Origin: Streptomyces iakyrus
GTDB lineage: Bacteria; Actinomycetota; Actinomycetes; Streptomycetales; Streptomycetaceae
Assembly (NCBI RefSeq): GCF_000717055.1
Contig: NZ_JNXI01000009.1
Location: 62,001 to 126,000, forward strand
Length of the DNA: 64,000 nt
Direction: 5' to 3'
Below are positions 31,318 through 38,389 of this stretch, piece by piece. The translations under genes and the position numbers were made by a program. Each line of letters opens with the position of its first letter. Positions within the stretch are counted from its first letter, which is position 1. The notes under the pieces were generated by a model. It was not told the DNA's origin, did not search any database, and was given only the letters and a program-made list of their open reading frames with translations.

Positions 31318-31887
31318 TCAGTCCTCCGGCCGGGCCTTGCGGCGCGCCGAGGGGTACATGCCTTCCCAGACGCGGTGCTCGGGCGGGAATCCCATGGCCG
31401 TCAGACAGTTGATGAGCATTCCGTACGCCATGAACATCGTGGTCTCACCGGCGTCCGCCCCCAGCGGGAGGTGGACGGTGTCCCACAGTCGCATCCAGCC
31501 GGCCCGCACCGACTCGCCGAACTCATGGTCGCCCTCCTCCTCGGCGGCCTTCACGGCGACGTACATCTGCATCTGCATCATGAGCCGCTCGGGGCGCTCC
31601 TCGATGACCTTGGTGTACGCCTCCCCCATCGCATGCAGGGCGTCTTCGCCCTCAAGCCCCTCGGAGGCATCCGCGAACGTGCGGATGGTGTCCTCCACAC
31701 AGCGCTCCGCCGCCGCCAGGAAGATCGCCTTCTTGCCCGGGAAGAGGCGGAAGAGATACGGCTGCGAGACGCCGACCCGGCGGGCGATCGCCTCGGTCGA
31801 GGTGCCGTGGTAACCACCGCGGGCGAACTCGGTCGTCGCGGCCCGGATGACGCTCTCACGTCGCTCTTCCGCACTCATCCTTGCCAT
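31318..31887 (-). CDS. TetR family regulator of the efflux module
   Basis: The start is set at ATG 31887 (MARMSAEERRESVIRAA) with AAGGG upstream; an in-frame TTG at 31908 lies inside the operator. It has 189 residues. The HTH region is ATTEFARGGYHGTSTEAIAR, then RVGVSQPYLFRLFPGKKAIF. The Met-rich central helix (MMQMQMYVAV) is typical of some drug-responsive TetR ligand pockets. It transcribes toward the MFS gene 92 nt downstream. Operators in front of both suggest autoregulation and control of the pump. Confidence 0.87.
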   Translation of the reverse strand: MARMSAEERRESVIRAATTEFARGGYHGTSTEAIARRVGVSQPYLFRLFPGKKAIFLAAAERCVEDTIRTFADASEGLEGEDALHAMGEAYTKVIEERPERLMMQMQMYVAVKAAEEEGDHEFGESVRAGWMRLWDTVHLPLGADAGETTMFMAYGMLINCLTAMGFPPEHRVWEGMYPSARRKARPED

Positions 31888-31896
31888 GCCCTTGAA

Positions 31897-31916
31897 GTTA
31901 GTGCTCAATCACTAAC
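31897..31916. promoter_or_regulatory. TetR operator upstream of its own gene
   Basis: Palindrome GTTAGTG-CTCAAT-CACTAAC, ending 10 nt before the chosen start of the tetR gene. Confidence 0.75.
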
Positions 31917-31946
31917 CATGTCAAGCGATGGCGTACCGGAGCTACG

Positions 31947-31982
31947 CGTAAGGGGCGCCCCCCGTGGAGAGCGCCCCTTACG
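31947..31982 (-). terminator. Terminator of rpmG-hadA-hadB transcript
   Basis: A 12-bp perfect stem (CGTAAGGGGCGC / GCGCCCCTTACG), loop 12 nt, 16 nt after the hadB-like stop. Confidence 0.75.
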
Positions 31983-31997
31983 TCGTGTCGCTGTGCC

Positions 31998-32438
31998 TCA
32001 GGCCAGTCGCACGACCGCCCGGGACATGCCCAGCACCTTCTGCCCGGCGCTGGTCGCGGTCAGGTCCACGCGGACCGTGTTGTCGTCGAGCTTGGCGGCG
32101 ACCTTGCCGGCGACCTCGATCACGGCGCCCTGGTCGTCGTTCGGCACGACGACCGGCTTGGTGAAGCGGACGCCGTACTCGACGACCGCGCCCGGGTCGC
32201 CGGTCCAGTCGGTGACCACACGGATCGCCTCGGCCATGGTGAACATGCCGTGCGCGATGACGTCCGGCAGGCCGACCTCCTTGGCGAACTTCTCGTTCCA
32301 GTGGATCGGGTTGAAGTCGCCGGAGGCGCCCGCGTAGCGGACGAGGGTCGCGCGGGTCACAGGGAAGGTCCGGGCGGGCAGTTCGGTGCCGACCTCGACG
32401 TCGGAGTAGGAGATCTTCGCGGTCATGGGGTCGCTCAC
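31998..32438 (-). CDS. MaoC-family hot-dog dehydratase, HadB-like
   Basis: A 146-residue R-hydratase-type protein. The hydratase 2 motif is intact, GDFNPIHW with Asp41 and His46, and is followed by GLPDVIAHGMFTMA. GTG 32438 overlaps the stop of the preceding gene (GTGA); an internal ATG at 32426 is an alternative start. In Mycobacterium the tRNA-Thr, tRNA-Met, rpmG, hadA, hadB order is the same, and HadB is the catalytic partner of the (3R)-hydroxyacyl-ACP dehydratase in FAS-II. Streptomyces makes no mycolic acids, so the substrate here is unknown. Confidence 0.85.
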   Translation of the reverse strand: MSDPMTAKISYSDVEVGTELPARTFPVTRATLVRYAGASGDFNPIHWNEKFAKEVGLPDVIAHGMFTMAEAIRVVTDWTGDPGAVVEYGVRFTKPVVVPNDDQGAVIEVAGKVAAKLDDNTVRVDLTATSAGQKVLGMSRAVVRLA

Positions 32439-32887
32439 GCCTCCTCGGCCGCGCGGGCCACGAGCTTGGTCCAGGCGGTCACGACGTGCTCGCCCGCCTC
32501 GTCGTGCACCTCACCGCGGATGTCCACGATGTCGTTGCCCGCGAGGGACTTGACGGCCTCGATGGTCGAGGTGACCGTGAGCCGGTCGCCGGCCCGGACC
32601 GGGCGGCGGTAGGCGAACTTCTGGTCGCCGTGCACCACGCGGCTGTAGTCCAGGCCGAGCTGCGGGTCCTGGACGACCTGGCCGGCGGCCTTGAAGGTGA
32701 TCGCGAAGACGAAGGTCGGCGGGGCGATCACGTCGGGGTGCCCGAGTGCCTTGGCGGCCTCCGCGTCCGTGTACGCCGGGCTGTCGTCCCCGATCGCCTC
32801 GGCGAACTCACGGATCTTCTCCCGGCCCACCTCGTAAGGCGCGGTGGGCGGGTACGTCCGCCCCACGAAGGACTGGTCGAGCGCCAT
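32435..32887 (-). CDS. Hot-dog fold protein, HadA-like (UPF0336)
   Basis: A 150-residue MaoC N-terminal-type protein. At the place of the catalytic motif it reads GDDSPAYTD, so the His is missing, as in mycobacterial HadA, which pairs with HadB to form the active heterodimer. PPTFVFAITF and V-H-G-D-Q-K-F-A-Y-R-R-P-V-R-A-G-D are conserved structural segments. Start ATG 32887 with GGAGGT nearby. Translational coupling to the catalytic partner supports obligate 1:1 assembly. Confidence 0.85.
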   Translation of the reverse strand: MALDQSFVGRTYPPTAPYEVGREKIREFAEAIGDDSPAYTDAEAAKALGHPDVIAPPTFVFAITFKAAGQVVQDPQLGLDYSRVVHGDQKFAYRRPVRAGDRLTVTSTIEAVKSLAGNDIVDIRGEVHDEAGEHVVTAWTKLVARAAEEA

Positions 32888-32938
32888 GGCTCGGCACCTC
32901 CTGGTAGCTCTACTGACCGGTACGGGTCCCTCAACGAC

Positions 32939-32974
32939 GCGAGGCCGCCCCCGATCACTCGGGAACGGCCTCGC
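32939..32974 (-). terminator. Stem-loop after rpmG
   Basis: GCGAGGCCG/CGGCCTCGC arms with an inner CCCGA/TCGGG pair start 13 nt after rpmG and may attenuate transcription into the hadA-like gene. No U-tract. Confidence 0.5.
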
Positions 32975-32987
32975 GTACGAGCCTGAT

Positions 32988-33152
32988 TTATCGCGTTTCG
33001 CGGTGCGCGGTGTGCGCGTTGCAACGCGGGCAGTGCTTCTTCATCTCCAGACGATCCGGGTTGTTACGCCGGTTCTTCTTGGTGATGTAGTTCCGCTCCT
33101 TGCACTCCACGCAGGCCAGCGTGATCTTCGGGCGGACGTCGGTGGCAGCCAC
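32988..33152 (-). CDS. rpmG: 50S ribosomal protein L33 (zinc-binding form)
   Basis: Start GTG 33152 with AGGAGC upstream gives 54 residues ([18 protein letters not shown]). It keeps the two CxxC pairs, CVEC and CPRC, so it is the C+ zinc-ribbon form; zinc-independent C- copies, if present, are elsewhere. The longer frame to 33269 overlaps tRNA-Met. Confidence 0.96.
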   Translation of the reverse strand: MAATDVRPKITLACVECKERNYITKKNRRNNPDRLEMKKHCPRCNAHTAHRETR

Positions 33153-33239
33153 GTGAGTGCTCCTAAGACGAACGGATGGACATTTAACGCAAGAAGAGTA
33201 GCCGATCGAAGGACCGACCCCGCAATCGGCTACTGTCAG

Positions 33240-33312
33240 TAGCGGTGACCGGACTTGAACCGGTGACACAGCGATTATGAGCCGCTTGCTCTACCGACTG
33301 AGCTACACCGCT
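33240..33312 (-). tRNA. trnM: tRNA-Met (CAT), elongator type
   Basis: 73 nt: acceptor AGCGGTG/CACCGCT, anticodon stem AGCGG/TCGCT-type around CAT, T-loop GTTCAAGTCC. The paired first base (A-T) fits an elongator rather than initiator tRNA. Confidence 0.95.
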
Positions 33313-33359
33313 TTGATGTGGTCCGGACCCCGTCTTGCGACGGGAGCCAGTCACACCAG

Positions 33360-33432
33360 AGCCCCAAAACGGAATCGAACCGTTGACCTTCTCCTTACCA
33401 TGGAGACGCTCTGCCGACTGAGCTATTGGGGC
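33360..33432 (-). tRNA. trnT: tRNA-Thr (GGT)
   Basis: 73 nt: acceptor GCCCCAA/TTGGGGC, anticodon stem TCTCC/GGAGA around GGT, T-loop GTTCGATTCC. 47 nt upstream of tRNA-Met, so probably co-transcribed. Confidence 0.95.
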
Positions 33433-33668
33433 GAGCGATGAAGACATTACACGCTCCGCCGCCGTTCACCCAAATCCGTTTCGAGGCACCCGCCCGGGGC
33501 GCCCGGACCGTCCTCCCGGCGGCCTCGTGGACCCCTTCCGTTCCGTGAGCGGACCACGCCGGTACGACTATTGCGCTCCTCCCCGCCGTGAGCGGGGGGC
33601 CGTCCTAGGCTCGTCTCACTCTGCGTGATCATGCGTCCTCCCGTGCCAGCCCGAGCCCCTGGAGTGCG

Positions 33669-34928
33669 ATGCCCGACAGCCGGCCGCAGCCACCCCCGCC
33701 CCCGTCGTCCTCGCCGGGTCCGGCCGACCCGTCGTCGCTGCTGCTGTGCGGGGCGCGGCTCACCGACGGCCGGACCGTGGACGTACGGCTGGGCGGCGGG
33801 CGTATCGAGGCGGTCGGCACGGCCGGCAGCCTGGGGGCGGGCGGCACGCGCGCGTGCGGGGCGCGCGTGGACCTCAGTGGCTATCTGCTGCTGCCGGCTC
33901 CCGCCGAGCCGCACGCCCACGCCGACACGGCCCTGTCGGCGGAGACCGGTGGACCGGTCTCGTACGAGCCGCAGGACGTGCAGCGCCGGGCGACGGAGGC
34001 CGCACTGCTCCAGCTCGGGCACGGGGCGACGGCGCTGCGGGCGCACGTGCGCGTGGGGGACGTCCAGGGCCTGGGCGCGCTCGCGGCCGTGCTCCAGGCG
34101 CGGCGCGCGCTGCGCGGGCTGGTGGAGCTGACGACGGTGGCGATGCCCCGGGTGCTGACCGGGGCCGCCGGTGCCGACGGGCTCGCGATGCTGCGGGACG
34201 CGGTGAAGATGGGCGCCTCGGTGGTGGGCGGCCGGCCGGACCTGGACCCCGACCCGACCGGGTATGTGGAGGCGGTCCTGGAGATGGCCTCCGAGCACGG
34301 CTGCCCCGTCGACCTGCACACGGACGCCGGGGATCCGGCCCGGCTGGCCCGGCTCGCGGCCATGGCGGGCGGGCTGCGCCCCGGGGTGTCCCTCAGCCCC
34401 TGCGGCGATCTCGGCCGGCTGCCCTCCGAAGTGGCCTCGCGGACGGCCGACCAACTCGCGGCGGCCGGGGTGGCGGTGGTGTGCCTGCCCCAGGGTGGCT
34501 GCGGCGGCGTCGACCGGCGCGGGGCGGCCCCCGTCCGGCTGCTGCGTGCGGCGGGGGTGCGGGTGGCCGCCGGGAGCGGGGCGCTGCGGGACGTGTCCAA
34601 CCCCGTGGGGCGCGGCGACCCGCTGGAGGCGGCCTTCCTGCTGGCCTCGCGTTACGGGCTGCCGCCCGACGAGGCGTACGACGCGGTGAGCTCGTCGGCG
34701 CGGGCGGCACTGGGGCTGCCCGAGGTGCGGGTGGAGGCGGGTTTCCCGGCCGAGTTGCTCGCGGTGCGCGGGGACCGGCTCTCAGGGGTGCTGTCCCTGG
34801 CGTACAGCCGCATCGTCGTGCACCAGGGGCGCGTGGTGGCACGGACCAGCGCGGTGCGGGAGTACTGCAGTTCGGCGGCTTCGGTGGAGCTGGGGCTGCC
34901 GCGGCAGGGGCGGGGGGAAGTGCCGTAG
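33669..34928 (+). CDS. Amidohydrolase-fold protein, probable inactive cytosine-deaminase relative
   Basis: A 419-residue protein with the amidohydrolase layout: small N-terminal beta domain (LLLCGARLTDGRTVDVRLGG), TIM barrel, C-terminal beta segment. The first metal motif HAH is kept (H82, H84) and H217 is present in DLHTDAGD. Aligned by eye to cytosine deaminase (CodA) other key positions differ: the catalytic Glu after that His is replaced (DLHxDE becomes DLHTDAG), the third His site reads LSPCGDLG (P244), the substrate Gln motif reads AMPRVLTG, and the final metal Asp motif (GxDD) reads GSGA (G304). It may therefore be a pseudoenzyme with a binding or regulatory role. Start ATG 33669. Proline-rich N-terminus. 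Confidence 0.7.
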   Translation: MPDSRPQPPPPPSSSPGPADPSSLLLCGARLTDGRTVDVRLGGGRIEAVGTAGSLGAGGTRACGARVDLSGYLLLPAPAEPHAHADTALSAETGGPVSYEPQDVQRRATEAALLQLGHGATALRAHVRVGDVQGLGALAAVLQARRALRGLVELTTVAMPRVLTGAAGADGLAMLRDAVKMGASVVGGRPDLDPDPTGYVEAVLEMASEHGCPVDLHTDAGDPARLARLAAMAGGLRPGVSLSPCGDLGRLPSEVASRTADQLAAAGVAVVCLPQGGCGGVDRRGAAPVRLLRAAGVRVAAGSGALRDVSNPVGRGDPLEAAFLLASRYGLPPDEAYDAVSSSARAALGLPEVRVEAGFPAELLAVRGDRLSGVLSLAYSRIVVHQGRVVARTSAVREYCSSAASVELGLPRQGRGEVP

Positions 34929-34958
34929 GGCTGGGGTTGCAGGTGAAGTGCCATGGGG

Positions 34959-34979
34959 CCTGCCGCCCGCGGCGGCAGG
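34959..34979 (+). terminator. Terminator of the amidohydrolase-like gene
   Basis: CCTGCCGCC-CGC-GGCGGCAGG, 31 nt after the stop. A second stem, CCCGCCCCT/AGGGGCGGG at 35001-35029, follows. Confidence 0.6.
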
Positions 34980-35140
34980 GACGTGTGAGGTGCCGTTGGG
35001 CCCGCCCCTGCCGCCGCGGGAGGGGCGGGGCGCTGTGTCGTGAGGCCTGCGGCGGGGTGTTCCGCCGGGCCGGTCGGCGTGGCACAGGCGTGGCCCAGGC
35101 CGTGCGGCGGACGGTGCTGTCGAGGCGTACGGTCGAAGGC

Positions 35141-35797
35141 ATGCGCATTGTCATCGCTGGTGGTCATGGTCAGATCGCGTTGCGGCTGGAGCGGCTGCTC
35201 GCCGCGCGCGGGGACGAGGTAGCGGGAATCATCCGGAAGGCCGAGCAGGCGGACGACCTGCGGCAGGCCGGTGCCGAACCGGTCGTGCTCGACCTGGAGT
35301 CTGCGTCCGTGGACGAGGTCGCGGAGCGGCTGAGGGGCGCCGACGCCGCGGTCTTCGCGGCGGGCGCGGGCCCGGGCAGCGGAGCGACCCGCAAGGAGAC
35401 GGTGGACAAGGCCGCGGCGGTCCTCTTCGCGGACGCGGCGGTGCGGGCGGGCGTACGGCGCTTCGTGGTCGTGTCGTCCATGGGCGCCGATCCGCGCCAC
35501 GAGGGTGACGAGATCTTCGACGTCTACCTGCGCGCCAAGGGCGAGGCGGACGCGTACGTGCGCGGGCTGGACGCCCTGGACTGGACGATCCTGCGCCCCG
35601 GGCAGCTCACCGACGACGCCGGTACCGGTCTCGTACGCCTGGAGGCCGGCACCGGACGCGGCCCGGTCCCGCGCGACGACGTGGCCGCCGTGCTGGCGGA
35701 ACTGGTGGACACCCCGGCGACGGCCGGGCTCACTCTGGAGCTCATCAGCGGGTCGGCGCCGGTCTCGGTGGCGGTGAAGTCGGTGGCCGGGAACTGA
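35141..35797 (+). CDS. NAD(P)-binding atypical SDR protein
   Basis: Start ATG 35141 (MRIVIAGGHGQIALRLERLL) gives 218 residues. The glycine motif GGHGQIA, F-V-V-V-S-S-M-G-A and L-D-W-T-I-L-R-P-G-Q-L-T are the NAD(P)H-binding/NmrA-like pattern (SDR_a5), similar to yeast YMR090W-type and bacterial YwnB-type proteins. No catalytic YxxxK pair; Y-L-R-A-K is the closest match. Substrate unknown; redox sensing or NAD(P)H-dependent reduction are family possibilities. No operon partner on this strand. Confidence 0.82.
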   Translation: MRIVIAGGHGQIALRLERLLAARGDEVAGIIRKAEQADDLRQAGAEPVVLDLESASVDEVAERLRGADAAVFAAGAGPGSGATRKETVDKAAAVLFADAAVRAGVRRFVVVSSMGADPRHEGDEIFDVYLRAKGEADAYVRGLDALDWTILRPGQLTDDAGTGLVRLEAGTGRGPVPRDDVAAVLAELVDTPATAGLTLELISGSAPVSVAVKSVAGN

Positions 35798-35825
35798 GGT
35801 TCGCGGCCGGCCGCGCGGTCGGGGC

Positions 35826-36038
35826 CTAGAACAGGGGCAGTTGGCCGGGGAAGTCCGGGACCGTGTAGCCGTCCAGGGACGGTTGCTCGGGGCCCGGGCG
35901 GGCCTGACGGCGGGAGCCCGGGCACGAGGTGAGTTCGCCGTGCTCGCGGGCGCCGGGAGGGTCGTGGCGCGCGTACCGCCCGGCGACGACGGCGATCTCG
36001 CGGCGGCACTCGGGGCAGACTCTGCGACGGGAGGACAT
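35826..36038 (-). CDS. Small Cys-containing hypothetical protein
   Basis: A 70-residue protein from ATG 36038: an N-terminal CPEC pair (Cys8, Cys11), His25 and Cys39 that could bind zinc, and a hydrophobic C-terminus PDFPGQLPLF. Composition and small size fit a conserved streptomycete protein, but I cannot name it. Stop codon 28 nt from the convergent NAD(P)-binding gene. Confidence 0.6.
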   Translation of the reverse strand: MSSRRRVCPECRREIAVVAGRYARHDPPGAREHGELTSCPGSRRQARPGPEQPSLDGYTVPDFPGQLPLF

Positions 36039-36099
36039 GGGGGTCAGTGTGCCGCGATCGTCGCGTGCACACCTCCATCAGGTTGCTTAAGACAATCAA

Positions 36100-36124
36100 T
36101 TGGCTTGGCTTGGCTTGGCTTGGT
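36100..36124. repeat. TTGGC short tandem repeat
   Basis: Four perfect TTGGC units and a fifth TTGGT unit in tandem. Tandem pentamers are unusual for this GC-rich chromosome. It lies at the left edge of the decayed Ig-like coding fragment. Confidence 0.85.
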
Positions 36125-36125
36125 C

Positions 36126-36250
36126 GGGTCGAGGAGCCGCTGGCGTACGACGCGCTGCTGAGCGGCACCAGCGGCCTCACCGGCGTGGTGCGCTCCGCCG
36201 ACGGCGGGACACCCGTCGCCGGGGCCGCGGTCATCGTCTGCTCAGCCATG
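36126..36250 (+). pseudogene. Fragment of a carboxypeptidase-regulatory-like/MSCRAMM-type repeat domain
   Basis: The frame encodes LAYDALLSGTSGLTGVVRSA then DGGTPVAGAAVIVC, resembling the common actinobacterial repeat (x-V-L-x-G-T-x-G-L-x-G-x-V-R-x-A-D-G-G-x-P-V-x-G-A-x-V). There is no start codon or signal peptide, and similarity ends after about 40 residues. It is probably the relic of a larger protein, such as an MFS-fusion or surface protein carrying these repeats. The rest of the 36039-36424 gap shows nothing else. Confidence 0.4.
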
Positions 36251-36424
36251 CCGAGGATGGGGGGGCGCGGCCGGGTAGCCGGGTGGTCGGGTGGATCGTG
36301 CGTCGCCGCGACGTCCCGACCCACCGGCCGCTTCACGACCTTCAGCCGGCTGCCGTTCCGGACCATCTCGGCAGCCGGCTGAGTCAGCTGAAGCAGCAAG
36401 ACCGGCAGAACCGGCAGATCGGCG

Positions 36425-37252
36425 TCAGCTCACGTCGACGTAGTCGGCCGCGCTGGTGGCCACGCCCGTCGTGGAGTTGCCGTAGTACACCCAGCGGTAG
36501 TAGCCGTCGACCGAGGCGGTGACCGTGGTCTTCAGCCCCCCGGTGCTGCTGGTGGTGGCCTTCTTGAGCGTCTTGTAGGTGTCGGTGCCCTTGGCGCGGA
36601 ACTGGAGGCTGACCGTACGGCCGCTGTAGGCGTCGTACTTCTTCGTGCTCCAGTTCGCCCGGGTCAGCTTGCCCGTGACGGTGATCGGCTTGCCCTTGGT
36701 GACCGGCTCCGGCGTGGCGTTGGTGGTGATCTTGGCCGCGCGCTTGAGCTGGGCGGTCGCGGACCGCGTCTCCAGCTCCCCGGTCTTGAGGCCGCCGTCG
36801 GCCTTCCACAGCCGCAGCGCGACGCCGACCTTCCAGGTCGTGGCGTCGCTGTTGGAGTCGACGTGCTCCTGGCTCGGGTGCGGGTCGATGTAGAGGTTGC
36901 CCTCGCAGCGAGCGTGCTTGGAGTCGGTCTCGTAGCAGGTGTAGCTGCCCGGCTGGATGAAGTTCTCCCCCGTGTCGGCCGCCGTCTTGATGGTGCCGCG
37001 GTAGAGGAAGGGGTACGCGTCGTAGCGGGAGGGGTCTGAGGTGCTGTATCCGGAGGGCAACGCGATATTGAAACTGACGGGCGGCTCCACCGTCTGCGTT
37101 GTACCGACGACGATCGGCTTGCCCTTGTTGATGACGATGTCCGACACGGTGATACCGGTATCCGCCGCCTGAGCCGCCGGCGCGTTCAGCACCGAGAGCC
37201 CCAACGCCCCCACGAGCGTGGCCACCGCGGCGGTTCGTCTGCCTGTTTTCAT
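36425..37252 (-). CDS. Secreted protein with C-terminal Ig-like domain
   Basis: A 275-residue secreted protein: signal peptide (MKTGRRTAAVATLVGALGLS, cleavage after AAQA near 29). The mature N-terminal half (ITVSDIVINKGKPIVVG; FLYRGTIKTAADTGENFIQP) looks beta-rich. The C-terminal 110 residues (residues about 165-275) match the Streptomyces Ig-like domain: A-T-P-E-P-V-T-K-G-K-P-I-T-V-T-G-K-L, S-L-Q-F-R-A-K-G-T-D-T-Y-K-T and D-G-Y-Y-R-W-V-Y-Y-G. Homologues are often labelled calcium-binding protein without proof. No membrane anchor. Function unknown. Confidence 0.78.
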   Translation of the reverse strand: MKTGRRTAAVATLVGALGLSVLNAPAAQAADTGITVSDIVINKGKPIVVGTTQTVEPPVSFNIALPSGYSTSDPSRYDAYPFLYRGTIKTAADTGENFIQPGSYTCYETDSKHARCEGNLYIDPHPSQEHVDSNSDATTWKVGVALRLWKADGGLKTGELETRSATAQLKRAAKITTNATPEPVTKGKPITVTGKLTRANWSTKKYDAYSGRTVSLQFRAKGTDTYKTLKKATTSSTGGLKTTVTASVDGYYRWVYYGNSTTGVATSAADYVDVS

Positions 37253-37456
37253 TCACACCTCATCAGGAAAATGCCGTTACAAGAGGCGGCAGCGTATCCG
37301 ACGAGTTCATGCCCCTCGACGAGCTCCCGGCAGAAGTTGTGAACCACCCGTCGGCGGGCTGCCGTTGGGGTGCTTGCGTGGGTGGGCCCGGAGGCGGAGA
37401 GATCATGCTCACCCCCGGCGGACGCCCCGGGGGACACGCGTTCGGATGACGGAAAG

Positions 37457-37490
37457 CCCCTCTCGCCTGCATCTCCGCAGGTGAGAGGGG
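37457..37490 (-). terminator. Likely ancestral tRNA-Tyr terminator
   Basis: A 14-bp stem with one G-U pair (CCCCTCTCgCCTGC ...) lies directly outside the partial tRNA-Tyr copy. On the minus strand CTTTCC follows. If the element inserted between the tRNA and its flank, this would be the original terminator, now 3.5 kb from the gene. Confidence 0.55.
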
Positions 37491-37500
37491 GTCTTCCCCA

Positions 37501-37555
37501 GTGTGGCGGCGCCAGAATTCGAACCTGGGAAGGCTGAGCCGGCAGATTTGCAGTC
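37501..37555 (-). repeat. Partial tRNA-Tyr copy (distal attachment-site repeat)
   Basis: Matches 41003-41057 at 53 of 55 positions (differences at 37516 and 37550). It covers the acceptor 3' strand, T-arm, variable arm and part of the anticodon arm, then similarity ends. One mismatch changes the GTA anticodon to GCA. Not a functional tRNA. Confidence 0.88.
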
Positions 37556-37845
37556 CCCTCGCGAGCAACCAGCAATCCAGCCCGTGACCTGCGCACTGGT
37601 TCTCAAGGCGGCTCGCTCCGCCCACCGCGCGCCGCCCGGTCCCCGGAGGCAAGGCGGTACCCAGACATGTATCAGGACCGGTGGAGGCGGTTCGTCACTA
37701 CGCTCGCGCTCGGTTTCGGCTGCGGAACGGTTGCAGGCGTGACCCGAGCCGATCCGTGCTCTTTCTGCAGAGGTGAAGATGATCGCGTCCAGGGTGTTCC
37801 GCCGGACCGCTGGTCCGCCACGGCGGTCCGGCTGGTGCACAGGGC

Positions 37846-37872
37846 AACGGAGGGCCCTGAGGGCCCTCCGTT
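37846..37872 (-). terminator. Terminator of the I36-like gene
   Basis: Perfect 12-bp stem AACGGAGGGCCC-TGA-GGGCCCTCCGTT, 15 nt after the stop. The stretch 37556-37845 left of it shows no supported gene. Confidence 0.85.
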
Positions 37873-37886
37873 GTTCGCGTGAACGG

Positions 37887-38351
37887 TCAGCAGCTGTCCG
37901 TCCAGCTGTGGGAGGAGATGTTGTCGTTCACGGACTCGCCATAGCCGTCCCACCAAGGCAAGCCGTGGCTGAAGACTTCGCGTCCGAGTGTCAGGTCCAA
38001 CCACATGTCGCCGTTGCCGAGGCAGGCGTACACACCGCTCTGGTCCTCGTTGTAGTACAGGTCGACGTCGTCGTAGCCGCCGGCGTATCCCCGGTTCTCC
38101 ACCGAGGAAGCGAGGTTGCGCATGTGCGGGCACCCAGGGCCCGGATAGTCCCAGTTACGGTTGTTCCCTTCCCATGCACAGTGGCCGCCGCCTCGGTAGG
38201 GGTCGATCCAGGCGTGGAGCTTGCCGTCTGCCGCGGCCGCGGTGAGCGTGCGGGCCTCCGCCGGGCTCGGTTCAGCGGCCTGAGCCGTGGGGGCGGCGAG
38301 TGCGACGGCCGTCAGGGCGACCACGCCGGCGAGTGAAGCGAACTTGCTCAT
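37887..38351 (-). CDS. Secreted peptidase-inhibitor I36-like protein
   Basis: A 154-residue secreted protein: signal peptide MSKFASLAGVVALTAVALAA with cleavage near AQA-A. The mature domain has Cys residues in GHCAWEGNN, GCPHM, VYACLGNG and a final WTDSC, and ends with V-N-D-N-I-S-S-H-S-W, the typical closing strand of small crystallin-like/inhibitor I36 domains of streptomycetes. These proteins are exported, disulfide-rich and sometimes inhibit metalloproteases. Inhibition is a family possibility, not shown here. Cargo of the tRNA-Tyr element. Confidence 0.7.
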   Translation of the reverse strand: MSKFASLAGVVALTAVALAAPTAQAAEPSPAEARTLTAAAADGKLHAWIDPYRGGGHCAWEGNNRNWDYPGPGCPHMRNLASSVENRGYAGGYDDVDLYYNEDQSGVYACLGNGDMWLDLTLGREVFSHGLPWWDGYGESVNDNISSHSWTDSC

Positions 38352-38389
38352 GTCCTGTCCTCTCGTTCTGTTGTGTGCTGTCGGGTTGA

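Noticed and set aside
33746..35797. A single 683-codon frame covering the amidohydrolase-like gene and the NAD(P)-binding gene
   Set aside because: Only the last 218 codons (from ATG 35141) resemble a protein; the first part is an out-of-frame shadow of the amidohydrolase and crosses two hairpins.
36047..36382. A 111-codon plus frame as a full gene
   Set aside because: Only about 40 residues match a known repeat; no start, no RBS. Listed as a pseudogene fragment instead.
37503..37742. A 79-codon plus frame over the partial tRNA-Tyr
   Set aside because: It overlaps the tRNA remnant and has no recognised sequence.
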